Under the pieces are notes generated by a model. It had not been told where the DNA came from. It worked only from the letters and a program-made list of their open reading frames with translations, and did no database searches. 64,000 nucleotides of DNA, from NCBI GenBank assembly GCA_029582165.1, contig CM055874.1, forward strand, positions 3,980,114-4,044,113, written 5' to 3'. This document shows positions 1 through 12,600 of the stretch, one piece after another. The translations under genes and the position numbers were made by a program. The DNA comes from Portulaca oleracea. Taxonomy: Eukaryota; Streptophyta; Magnoliopsida; Caryophyllales; Portulacaceae. Position 1 is the first letter of the stretch. Every line of letters begins with the position of its first letter.

Positions 1-3000
1 ATTATGAACTCAAGTTACACACACACTCTCTCTCACACATACACATATTCAAAAAGGAAAATTGTATACTTATAAATTTGTATATGTGCGCTCATAAAAT
101 CATACTCATATATTTATAAGACCATTTCAAAAATACAGAAACATGGTGCCCGAAATATAATCTAATTTTTACAGTTGTATCGGCTATCTTTGTTCCAATA
201 TTTGTGAATAGCATTTTATCAGTGTTTGTTAATGTTTATAAACAATTATTCACATTTATCAATATATGTTTAAGGTTTTCAGTTAACAAGTTAATAAAAG
301 TTAGCTAATCAGATTTTGGGGATGTTAATTAAGCTACACTTTTTGTTGTGTTAATGTCTTACATAAGCCACCCATCATATTTGCGTTTAGCTGCTAGCAT
401 TTATTAATGGCTAAGACCCTTAGCTTTATTAATGATATGAAATTCAAGGTTGACTAGAAGCGCAAGATTTGCAAGCAATTAAGAATGGTAAAGACCAATA
501 AATACAAAAAACAAATAGTAGGTAGTACTAGTACATACAATGTAGATTATCATAATAAATTTACCATCAAATAGATATTTTATAGTGATAGTGTAAAAAT
601 ATACGAGCGCACAATCAAAAATTATTTGGAATAGTTTCTATAAAAATCAGTCATCCACAAATTATTAACTATATTGATAATAAAATATATCATGCTAATT
701 ACTATAAAATTTATAATAGATCGTCACACTTACAAAACTCCGACTCACTATAGTATTTCAGTAAGACATTTTCATGTGATATTTAATTTACATAATCAAG
801 GCATCTCGTTAATTTATATCTTAACAAAAATTACATATTGTTGTTGTCGGAATGACCCTTGATACATCATCTTATGTGAAGCTAGTAAGGAGCTAAGGTA
901 AGATATGTGCAGTTAGGTGTATAAATAACCATGATGATGCATGAAAAGAAGGAAGATCAGAAATGGTTAAAAACATTTCACGTCAGTAAATATCCAAGTT
1001 GTATTGTAGTATACCAAAAAGTGAGTTTGGTATATTTATGATACATAGTAAATTCTAAGACTAAGGCTAATCAGAATACTACTACTACTACTCCTACTGA
1101 CTGTCTGTCTGTCTGAAATGCAGGAAAGCGTGAACAAGTGAGAGAGATTTGTTAAATAGTTGTTTGTTATTTTTGGAGGGGCACTGACTTCCATGTTTTT
1201 CTGACACTTTCTGTACCCCCCTCTCTCCCATCCTCTCCATTTTTGTTTTTGGTTCCCCCCACAATTTACAAGTTATTGAGTGTGGTAGAAATATGAGGAA
1301 AAATTTTTTATAGGAAGTTTTTTATGAGAAAGATTTATATGGGAAAAACTTTTCTTAATCCCTTCTAAGGAAAATTTTTCCTAGAAAAATGGAGAAAATG
1401 ATGAGTTCATCGTGAAAATAATCCTGAAGTCAATCCGCATTCAAATATGGGGAAAATAAGTTAACCCGGGAAAAGTGACCATTTCCCCAGAGTTATTGAC
1501 CAATCAAACGCACCCTAAATAATTCGTTCTAATACTCTGTACAGTATAAGACGTGATCATTTGGTCGGGCGGGCAGGTTTCGGGTTGGTTGTATATCGGA
1601 TTCAGATAAATATTGATCAGATGTAATTCGGATTCGGTTACATACAGACGATTTATTTCGGTTTCGGGTTAACTCAAAGAGTTATAATTGCGATATTTTT
1701 CCTTTTTTTTATAAAAATGGTCTATAAATACTAGTTTTACATGTTAATTGATTTTTTTTCAATATTTTATTTACTTAATTATGATTGTAATTAGGCACAT
1801 GTTGGTGATGAAAACACAACACTATTAAATATCCAAGTTAGCCTCTAATATTAGGAGGTAATTAAACTATTGGACTTACGAAAATCACATAATGTTTTAA
1901 TAAAATGAATCCTATATATATATGCTATGTATTATTAGATGCATGCTTTCTTCTTCTTCACGATGTGGTAAGACACTTTAATATATTTGACATTTTATTG
2001 ACAAGACCTCACCATCTAATAAAGTGGAAATGGGTTAGATAAATGGTTTGATAGATCAAGAGCTCTTTGAAGTTACACTACACTAACTACTACTACATTG
2101 GGAAGAAAAAGTTTTTAAGTCAAAAAGACTCCCAAACACATGATAAATTGTTATTGCATGTAGTTGGACTATGGAGTATCTATATTTGTTAGGCATCAAT
2201 AAGTAGTTTGTGGACTTCTCACCCACGTTACATGGTACAAGTAGCTAGCTTAGCCTTTTTCTCAAGCACACAAGCCTATATATTTTTTCTTGTTTCAAAC
2301 TTGTCTGTTGACATCTTGTAAGGTTGGTAATTATTCAATGAAATCAGGTTTTACAAGTGGCTGCGTAGTACAGTCATTTTGTGTTTATGTTAAGAATTCT
2401 TTTCTAATTGTGATAGGAATCTAAGTATTTGAATGTGTTTTACTAGGATTCTTCTTTTTTAGGATATTAATGCTCACTATCAATATATAAATAAAGTCCC
2501 TTTCACATATTTTTAAGAACATGAAATCAGAGAGAATAATTAATTTCTTCTAATGTCTTTTTCTTCTATTTTTTTTTCTTCAGTTTTATCTAAAAAAAAT
2601 TAATAGCTTCATTTAGCTTTGTAATTATTCAATGTTGTTGTCAGTGGACATTGTTTTTGCTTCTTTTGTTTTTGAAAAGAAAAATATTTCCAGCTTTGAA
2701 ATGTTTACTTAAAAATGTTGTGAGTTCCATGAAATCAGGTTTTCTTTATATTAAACAACAAGCTCATATTAACAAAATCAACCTCTTCAGGCTTCATATA
2801 TTCATGTATGTAGAAGAAGCTAAGGTTGGTCATATCTAGATCCACCCAAACCTTGCGTTAATAACAGCACTACAATGAAATTTGTTGTAAAGAAATGTCG
2901 TTTCTTAAAATAAGATTGCCTACATATATATAAATAAATTCGCTCATATTTATTAAACAAGTTCCCATTCAAAAGACTTGTTGCAGACTTGTAGTCATTC

Positions 3001-3442
3001 AAACAGGATGAAAAGATTGCTTAAAGGATTATAGATAGATTTGAATTCAAGTTCCTTTTAGACATGCTTGTATAGGTTCTCATATATATGCACATCATGT
3101 ACGTACAAATCTTTCACTCAAAGCGATGTCTACTTTCACTGGCATGAAATAAATTAACTTGATCATATTTCAGTTTATTGAAATATGCTTCGATGGTAAG
3201 ATTCAAACTAATAACACATATATCAATATCTAAACAGTTTGTGAAATTATCCACGGATGAATTGTCAGCATGATAGCCAAAGAATAGATAGACCAAGTTG
3301 ATTCTTGTTTTCTTACAGTTAGGGTAACTTTATTGAAAATGTATTCAACATCATATATTTAGTGTGACGGCTCATATTGTATCAAGTTGTGCCTATTTTT
3401 ACGCCGACAATTCAGTTAATTTTGTTTTTTTCATAGTTTGAT
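1..3442. other. AT-rich intergenic DNA, no gene seen
   Basis: No ORF here looks like a known protein and the only frames are short chance ones. The stretch is AT-rich with microsatellite-like patches: CA/CT repeats at 19-50 and an ACT run near 1078-1095. Around 1560-1680 there are repeated CGGATTCGG-type words that look like degraded repeat DNA, but I cannot assign them to a family. Confidence 0.6.
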
Positions 3443-3445
3443 TTA

Positions 3446-3637
3446 GGCCCTGTTCTTTTATGAGGTGTGGCGCGGTAGAATTGTGGTGAATTATGGTGGG
3501 TTTGGAAAAGTTGTGGTGGATTGTGGTGGATTGTGGTGGGTTGTGGAAAGTTGTTGTGGGTTTTGGTTTTAATAGTTGCAAAATTTGTATATATTCCCTT
3601 CAAATTTATATGAAATTAATAAATATAATCATGATAC
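3446..3637. mobile_element. Partial MITE of the GGCC..GTTCTTTT family
   Basis: It starts after TTA with GGCCCTGTTCTTTTATG and runs into GT-rich sequence (repeated TTGTGGTGG words), which is the reverse complement of the CCACCACAA interior of the family members at 39834 and 40937. No matching right terminus is visible. The copy stops near the target duplication of the neighbouring MULE MITE, so it is truncated or was cut by later events. Confidence 0.55.
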
Positions 3638-4015
3638 TTTTAAGTTCAAAAAATTACTTAGGGGTACCCTAACTTTTGGTGAAATGTTTTTCTGGTACCA
3701 CAACTTTTAAAAACTAATTTTGGGGTACCCTAACTTTTAGAATTAGAAATAATTAGGTGAATTTTCGGCCAATTATTTGAATTCAACGGTGAGTTTTAGG
3801 CGGGAAATTGATTAAGTGTTTTTGTGGATGAAAATGTCCTTTGTTTTCGTGGACGAAAATGATTTGAATCAATCGGAGTTTCGCCGGAAATTCACCTAGT
3901 AATTTCTAATCCTTAAAGTTAGGGTACCCCAAAATTAGTTTTGGAAAGTTATGGTACCAAAAAATTGTTTCTTCAAAAGTTAGGGTACCTCTAAGTAATT
4001 TTTTGTTTTAAGTTG
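3638..4015. mobile_element. MULE-type foldback MITE with 9-bp TSD
   Basis: The element (3647-4006) is a near palindrome. Its left end CAAAAAATTACTTAGGGGT pairs with the right end, which reads inward on the other strand as CAAAAAATTACTTAGAGGT. Interior arms repeat the words GGGTACCCTAACTTT and GAATTTTCGGC in opposite orientation. It is flanked by a perfect 9-bp direct repeat TTTTAAGTT at 3638-3646 and 4007-4015. A 9-bp duplication with long inverted arms is the hallmark of Mutator-like foldback MITEs. There is no coding capacity. A sister copy lies in PMT intron 2. Confidence 0.88.
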
Positions 4016-7000
4016 ATATTCACCTCCTCTAACCTTTTGAAAAATTTAATTTAGCAACTTTCCTGATGAATTTTTAAAATTTTTTCAATGCAAAAATGTT
4101 TACTAAAATTGTCGTGATTCCAATAAACAAATTTTCATTCCAAATCATATCTTCGCCGAAAAAATTGTTAAATATATCCAAAAAAATTGTTAAATGAATT
4201 TGATTCAAAAGCTTAAATGATGTAAATATTAAATCAAAAAGATCAGGTTACATTTATATAGGAGAAATTTTCTTTAAGAAAAATTATTTTGGACTCGCAT
4301 AGTATAATACTATTACATACACTTAGCATTAGTTAGGAAGCTTTTATGACTACCTTGTGTAGCTAGTAATTCCTTAGTCATCACTTCAAATTATAGATAT
4401 ATATGTTCAAAGTGGTGATGTATTTTTCATTTAATTTGGCTATCTCTTTTTCATGAGATCCATGGGTGTAGTCCATATAAGAAAGTTTGACCTTGATGCC
4501 TACAATTATGGCTCCTTTCCTTTTTAGCAATCAATGAGTTTTCCTACCATGCAAATAGTGGTTACTTTCCAAACAGAAAATAATAAAATTTAGTAGTACA
4601 TTTTGTTGGAGTCGGTCTCTTCACGTATAATTATATACTTTTATATACATCTATGTTGAGCTAAATTTGCATAGTTCGTAAAGCTGAAGTTTTCTAAATT
4701 TGGTAAAAGTAAGATCAAAATATTATTGTTGTGGTTAGTAATATACTATATAGTTTTGCTAATCATTGTTCTAGAACCGATGGTTAAGAAAAAAAATCTT
4801 ATCCACTTTATATTATTTTTATATTCATATATTATTACCAATTTACTTAATATGAAAATTGTAAAAAAAAATACTTTAGGTAAAAGATAATCACAACAAA
4901 GAGGGTAACTTTATATATCAGGGTAGAAAATGACTATCTAAATAAAAAGCATAAACTGATTTAATTATAACCACAAACATATTGTTAAAATACTTTATAA
5001 AGACATAAAACATACTTTTTGTTAGATTAACAAAAAAGATCAACCTTATATTTTTAATTTATATTATTCTACTATAGTTGTGAGAGTATCAAGTTAAATA
5101 GATGTATGAATATTTAATACAATTATTTATATTAATTTACTTGAATATAAACTTATACTTTCAAATTTGTTATTAGTAATCCATGATTAGAGATCAGAAG
5201 GAGAAAAATATTATCAGAAGGAGAAAAATATTATGATTGGAACATATGAAGCATGACCCTATCAAAATATTTGTATAATAGACACACTACTTACAAAAGT
5301 AACAAACAAAGCATTTATAAGATAAGATAATTAAATGCAATAAAAGAACGTAATTATAACTGTTGGGGAGATCCAAGGGGGAGTTCACTTTAACCAAGGC
5401 CCATGGTACACAAGTTAAATAAAGTTTCATCTTAATTAAAACCAATTGATGTGAAGAGGAGTATTCCACTCGACTTATATACCATGTTCTTTCTCTTTAC
5501 TTTTTCGATGTGAGACATTTTTACTCATCGGTGAATCCCAATAATAACTATGAAACAAAAGTTTATATCCCCAAAAATTGTACAAAAGTCTCATTATCCT
5601 CGATATCCTAAAAATAGGATTGTAACATATGAAGTAAACTTTGACACCATTCTTATCCTCAACATCCTAAAAATCATCCTGTATTTGTATGGCAAGTCTG
5701 CTCGAATTTTAACCCTACCAAGTGGTATTAAAGTTGAATTTGACCATGACAATTGGTATGAAAGCGAGTTCCCATGTCAAATCATTAGAGTTTGGCTGTC
5801 CGATCCAAGGTAATAGAGCTTTGGTAATCGGATGATGTCGAGAAGTTTGTCAATAAGACAAGCTCGAGTTTGAGAAGAAGCTTTTGAGCTTTCATTGATT
5901 TTGTTTTAGGGAAAAGTTTGTTGGGTTGTGTCCTAAAATAACTCAAATACTCTTAACTTATTATTTAGCAAGTTATTTTTAACCTTGTTACGACTCAAAG
6001 TTGTCGGATGATATTAGGAAGTTGTTGGCTATTCCAATTGTATCTAAGTTAATTTCCCAATTATAGATTTAGTAAATTTAATTTTGCTTTAAGCAGAAGT
6101 CAAGACATATTTAAAGGAAATTCATCACTATGAACAAAGGAATTCATTGTCATGTGATATGTGGCTAAGATAAGTATCTTTAATACTCTTCCAAAAGGAA
6201 GCGAAGTATTCATCTTGGAATGTATGGCTGAGATAAATATCTTTAATACTTATCTAGGATGGAGGTATAATATATCCTTTCTATCATCTACTTTAATACT
6301 CATGGTTGAGATTTTTATATTTTCTTATGAATGATTTTATTCCGATTTAGGTTACTACATTAAACACTATCTCTTCCTTTATCATTGTTTTTGTATCATC
6401 ATGATCATTGATACTTTGTGATTTGTGAATCACTAAATCTATTCATACTTTCAGTGCAAATCTACACTAATTTACACCTTAACACTTGTCAATCAAACAA
6501 TAATTATTATAATATATGGCTCGTTTAAGATAAATTAACTAATAACATTTTTTTTTACTTTTGTGTTTGAAATCAATGTAAATTCCTTGTTTAAAAGGGC
6601 AAGAAATTCAAAAGAAATGTGCTAGGCCAGAATTAATTTGTGGAATAGAAGGCTCCCTGCAAAACTGCTGCATGGCAATTTAAAAAGAAATGTCCATTGC
6701 CATTGCCAACATATAGTATTAATTTAAAAAGTCAAAATAAATATGGTGCAATTTCTTTTTAAAAAACGACGTAGTTAATTGATAGGAGGGAAAAGAGGGG
6801 GCAGCTATTTAATTTTTAGTTAAAGCGTTTTCTTCTTTTTAGCAACAACCTACAATTGTTGTACTTGCTTTTGATATAACCCTGCCCACAGGGGTTGAAA
6901 ACTGCAAAACTAAAATTCACTGCAAGTTATTGTTGATTTTATTTCAAAAGTGGGTATTTATTTTTTCTACTTATGTTTTTGCATTGAAAATTGTACGATT

Positions 7001-9630
7001 TATATCACACATTTGAGTCCAAATTTTTTGTTTTCGTATACACACATAAACTAAAATTTTTTACAGTTGAAACTTTCATATTATTAATTTGGCTAATATA
7101 AATCACATCCACGAAAAATATTTATGTGTTAATATATACAATTAACTGTTGTAAGTTTGCAACAAGTTACTTTGATCAAAATATATTGATCTCAATCTTT
7201 TAAGAGGAAATCAAAGGTAGTTATTCTATTTTAACTATAATAGTTGCAAAAATTCAATCATGATAAAGTCTCCTTAAAATATTAAATTTTATAAAAAAAG
7301 AAATGGTTTATCATCGATAAGCATTACTTGTTGCAACAAGTCAATTTTATCAATATTTATTATTTTAACTTTTTAATGATAAAATATATTTTTTAACTAC
7401 CAAAATTGAAAATAAATTTCAACTATGGTAGAATCTCCATTAACTAATTCAATTGATTGAATTTTGAAATATTCATAGTTGTAAGATGAAAGTTTCCATT
7501 GAATTATGAGTCATATATTCTTTTCATAACAATTAATTAGATTAAATTTTTATCAATATATTCAGAATTATTATTTATACATAGTACCAGTGTTTTTTAT
7601 AATAACAAGAATAACGATAGTTTAATTATCATACAATTTTCCGTTAGTTTTCAATATTGTTTGATAACTTATTTTCCATTGTTTAATGACCCATCTTAAT
7701 TTTTACCCAAAACAAAAAACAAAAAACAAAGAAGAAAAGGGGCGTTTGGAAGAATTGTGGGCCAAATAAAGGGGACAAGCGTGGGGTTGTCTTGTCAAAT
7801 CAAGAAGCTTTGTAAATGGGCCAGGGCCCACCCAGTCGTCTTCTTCTTTTCCACATATTGCTCTTCTTTGTCTCCCTCCCCTCTTAAATGAGCAAATGCC
7901 AAACATAGCATAAATGCATGGCATTTATATTTAGTAGTTTTTCATTTATGTATGTGTTATGTGATTTTTAATTGTCTCTTCTTTTATTTGGACTGTACTC
8001 TCAATCCAAATTCAATTCAGTTTAATTCATTGTTGATTGATGATAGTTCATGTCTTGCACTCCAACTACATTGCATAGTGTGGTCCTCAATCTTCTAGTA
8101 CTACAATGTGATAGTTATAAATATTATTGTTCCAATATTTTTTATATAATAATATCGTATTATAACTATGATAAAAAATATCATTTCATATTATTATTTT
8201 AATTACAATCATATTAAAAAGATATTGTAATATGAGTCACTGGTCATATTGAATCTTTTAGAAAGTCATCCCCAGAAAGTTGATCTCATCATAAATTGTA
8301 GGCGTGACAGTCTTATCCAAAACTATGAGAATTTGAAAAGTCATAAAGTAACCGGTGTAATTTGATTTACCGTGATTTCCGGTCATGCTAATCTTATAAC
8401 TTTGTCAAAGTATTAAGCAATACTGCTACATCTGAATCTCCTTGAACTTTACACACGTCGAAAATTGTCGTTTAATTTAGCAACTTGTCGAACTTTGAAA
8501 AATCATAGTGTAAATACTGTGAATTTGCTGTAGTGCCTTCTTTTATGTTTACCTTACTCGTTAATTTCTGAAGATTCAATGTTTTAGAACTGTATACATA
8601 AATAATTTCAACTGTATACATAATAATTTCTTGATCCGAAAGCTCTCTCACACTTTGTGCTTGAGTCTTGACTGCTTGATGAACATCACAGTTTCATGTA
8701 TAATTTTGATTTATTATTTGGAAAAAGTTAAAGGACTCACTGTAACAAATAGATGAGAAGCCCAAAGTTAAAGGGTAATTTGAGCCCAAGCCCAATGTTT
8801 GAGGCTCTTCACACTCCTTATCCCATTGAAAGTATGGTAAATAGTAGACAAGCATAGTTACCAGGACGTTACATACGCATGCGACCTATGTTCCAATGTC
8901 AAAACTGGACTAAATTCGTGTAAAAATTAGTGACCCACGATCCACGAGTAATGACCCGAGAAATGTTCCCGGTAACTATGGAATCAAGTCCACAAATTAA
9001 TCAGTTTTTAGCTCATTTGATACCGACTGAAGTGTAGTGTGATACATCACACATCCAGGTATTCATTTCATGAAGTAACATTTTCTCCTCTCCTTTGTAG
9101 GAGCAGGATGTTTTCTAACATGTAGATACGGGATTCATAAGTGACCTGACTTATCAATGTTTAAAAAAAGTTTTTTTAAAAAAAAACACAACCCAACCCA
9201 AAACAAAACAAGACTTCCACTTCCATGTGAGGCAAAGCCTCTGCTATTTCATAACTATACATAGTGATAGTATCAGTAAATATTACATCCTGACCTCGAA
9301 ATCGACTTTCACCATGATTCTCAGTGGCTGGTGGTCACAGAAATATGAACCACCACCACCACCCTATGAATGAAATCTCTTAGGTTTACACTCTGCTCTA
9401 CAAAGCTAATTCAAAACTACCATATATATACTCCTTAAGAATAATGCTGACAAGATTTATGCTTTCGCGATCACTTTTCTCAGACCATACTCATTTTCCA
9501 ACCTGTTTGAAAGCCCAGGAGAGATTGGTGCAAGGGAGAAGATGTATGTATGAGTGCTGTCACCTGAATCACAACCTGTCTTGATGAGAGCTGGTTTACG
9601 GTGCAAACCTGGTTTTTTTTTTTTCGGGAT
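4016..9630. other. AT-rich intergenic DNA, no supportable gene
   Basis: I see no conserved protein. The longest frame (5550-5813, 87 residues) resembles nothing I know. A 20-bp direct duplication (ATCAGAAGGAGAAAAATATT) lies near 5193-5233. The 5350-5530 stretch has the look of a degraded retrotransposon end, but no LTR pair is visible. The last part, downstream of the PMT stop at 9631, should hold that gene's 3' UTR; several AATAAA-like words exist and none is decisive. Confidence 0.5.
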
Positions 9631-12600
9631 TCAGACGATTGCCCAGAACTTTTTTCTGCAAATTAGGACAGTTTCTTTCCTTTTTCGCTTGTTTTCCAGC
9701 TGATATGAGCTCACATCCCAGAGGAATTTGGCTGCAAGTTCCTCAATCCTAGATGTGATGGGTTCTTCGTCTCTGATGATTATAAACCCCTGCATCACGA
9801 ATGTTGTTAACAAGACAGTTTGACAGGTTCGTTGCAAGAAATCTCAGTTTACATAGAACTTAGGAAAAATGAATTGTAGTAAGCCGAACTATAGGGTTGG
9901 AACAATGGTAAAACCGAACTTTACAAATGTATCACAGTATGCTGAACAATAGAACCCTTAGATTTCAATGCACCACCACCGAGTCGGTCCAGGCTGAATG
10001 ATAAGCCGATATATGATAGTTTGGACAAATACAATCCAGTATATTAAAATTTGCGATTACTACAGTAGAGCTGCAAGTGTCATGTACAAAAATATTCCTT
10101 CTGTGCCATGTGGGAAAATCTGGTAGCAGTACACTGAAATAGTTCGATTTATCAATTATCATTGTCCCAACCCCTATAGTTTGGCTTACTACAATCCAAT
10201 TTTCCTAAAACTTATGGAATATACAAAAACAAGGGACACAAATTGAAGAATGTTACCTGAGGTCGCACAATCCGGTCCATCTCTAGCATGATATCCTCCA
10301 ACATGCAACCATCCCCGCGTTCTTTGTAGTGAGAGAGAAGATAAGGCGCGTGAAGAAGATCGTAAGTGCGTGGATATGTGGAGAAAGGCTCACACCTGTG
10401 CATGAAGAGCCATAGTGTTTGGTAAACTAACATCCTTTACAAACTCAACATTTGGTTACAAAACTTGGTTTTCAGGAGTTAGTATTAGTAGTGCCTTACC
10501 AATCATGGAAAGCGCCCATCAGACCTCGATTATAAATAGCAGACAAAGTATTATCCATGGTTGGAGGAACCACATTCATCACCCACACAGGAAATGAGTT
10601 CAATGCTGCTGCAAAACCACCCCAGAGAGCATTCATGTCCATGACATTTCGTACCTCCGTCTCACTGATATTCATCAGTGCCCAGTATTTTTGAACTTGA
10701 TGTTGCCAGAAAAGCCTGTCTGTAGCAAACCGCTCTCGGCTTACACCTACATCAGCCATGAAAAAAAATATCAACTTATGCAACAGAGAATCAGGTACAT
10801 GTAGTATTGTCAAATCTTAACATTTGTGAATATAAGCATTGAAATTAGAGCAGGATAAGAATATGATTTTCCCTGAATTCTGTATCAGTTAGAACTTAGA
10901 AGGGAAGGTAATAGGTTTTGGAGTTTGGACAGAGTAGATGATCATCAACTCGTAGAACTCAACACTAAAGAGACCAAGTCCTAATTCAAACTAAGCACCT
11001 AATTCTCAACTCTTAAGCGCATGCTCTGGCATATATAACAACTCGTAGAGTGGGTCCCACTTTTGTGGGTGTTGAAAGATCCAGATGTAGGCAGCCTCAC
11101 CTCATCAAACATCATTGTTTACAGAGAGGTTGAACCCTTTGGAATATATCACAAAGCTACTTAGAGATACTTTTGATGGGAAGATAGGTTACAACATTGT
11201 CTGGATGACAGATTGATTATATAATCATCAAACCGCTTCAACATCATCATAACCAACCGGTATCACTGTCATATATATGACAAGAAACGCTAATGGCCAT
11301 ACAAATTCTTCAGTATCACAAGACTTAAATTGTATGAAAGGCATACCTAATTTGCTGAGACTCTCAGAATACACTGAAAGCCGTTGAGGCCGTGGAGGAA
11401 GTCGAGCAAAAGTTGATTCTTCATTTAATGTTATGCAATTATTCAGAGGTGTATTCCATGATGACCTCAAATCAGCAGTCACATCACAAATTCGTATTAG
11501 GTTCTTTTCTGCATTCTTATTGACACACGATTGATCTCCTGGCTTGACCCAGATGGCCGTTTGAACCTTTTTGGCTATGAGTTTCCAGCACATTGCTGTT
11601 GTGAGGTTCACCAGTTTATCCCATATCAGAGGAAAATCTTTATCCTTTCTGTAAGCAGGTGGAGCAGAGTATACAAAGTGCCCATTAGGCCTCAAAACGC
11701 GATCCAATTCTCTCAACAGTATGCCATCTACACATTGCACAAACATCACAATTTTACTACACAGCAAAAGAAAGAGGGAAAATGGGAAAAGGTTGTTTAA
11801 AACTAGAAAGAGGAAAGCCGACTAATATGATCATAGAAAATGAATCAAGATGGCTTCTTTCAAACAAAATTTTGATCATCTCCAAAGTCAAAACTAAACC
11901 AACAGACCAACTCATACAAAAACCAGACCATACACAATTGCATATATTTAATCAGTGAGTTTTATTATACAACAACAACAACAACAACCTCCTAGGTGAC
12001 ACAGTGAGTTTTATTATATGTTGCATTAAAAATATATCCATAAGCACAGCAAGAACTAGAGAAGTGTACCAACCATTTTCATGCCAATCAACACGACATC
12101 TAGAACAATGTACCATGTCAAAGGAGCTTGTCGGATACGGAAGTTGTTTTGTGGATAAAGCAGAAATCATAGCACCGATTCCCCGTTCTAAAGCAAACTG
12201 AATCTGGTTTTCATGCCCATCTTTAGGAGCAAATGACATTGTCTGTATATCGAATGGTAGTAGATATGCTGCAAAGCTAGCCACACCGCAACCAACATCT
12301 AGAACCTGAAACACCCCTGCAGAACGGAGATCACCCTTCTCGTTAGTGGTCATATTTCCTAACCTGCAGTCAGAATAAGGCAGAAAGATCAATAATCTGT
12401 AAGACAAAGCAAACAATCTAGGAGCCTCTACATGATTGCAAGACAACTTTGACAGCTTTATTGCATCGCCAACAATAAAGCAAGGATACGTTTCATTGTA
12501 CTAGCTAATACATAGCATGTGTTACAAAGTGTCTCAGGTGGGTAAAAATGCATATGAACTACACCTCCAAGACAACAAGAATGTTGGCTAAGGGTATCCC

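Noticed and set aside
5287..5913. Possible retrotransposon LTR or small gene (87-residue frame at 5550)
   Set aside because: No LTR partner, no primer-binding site, no recognisable protein.
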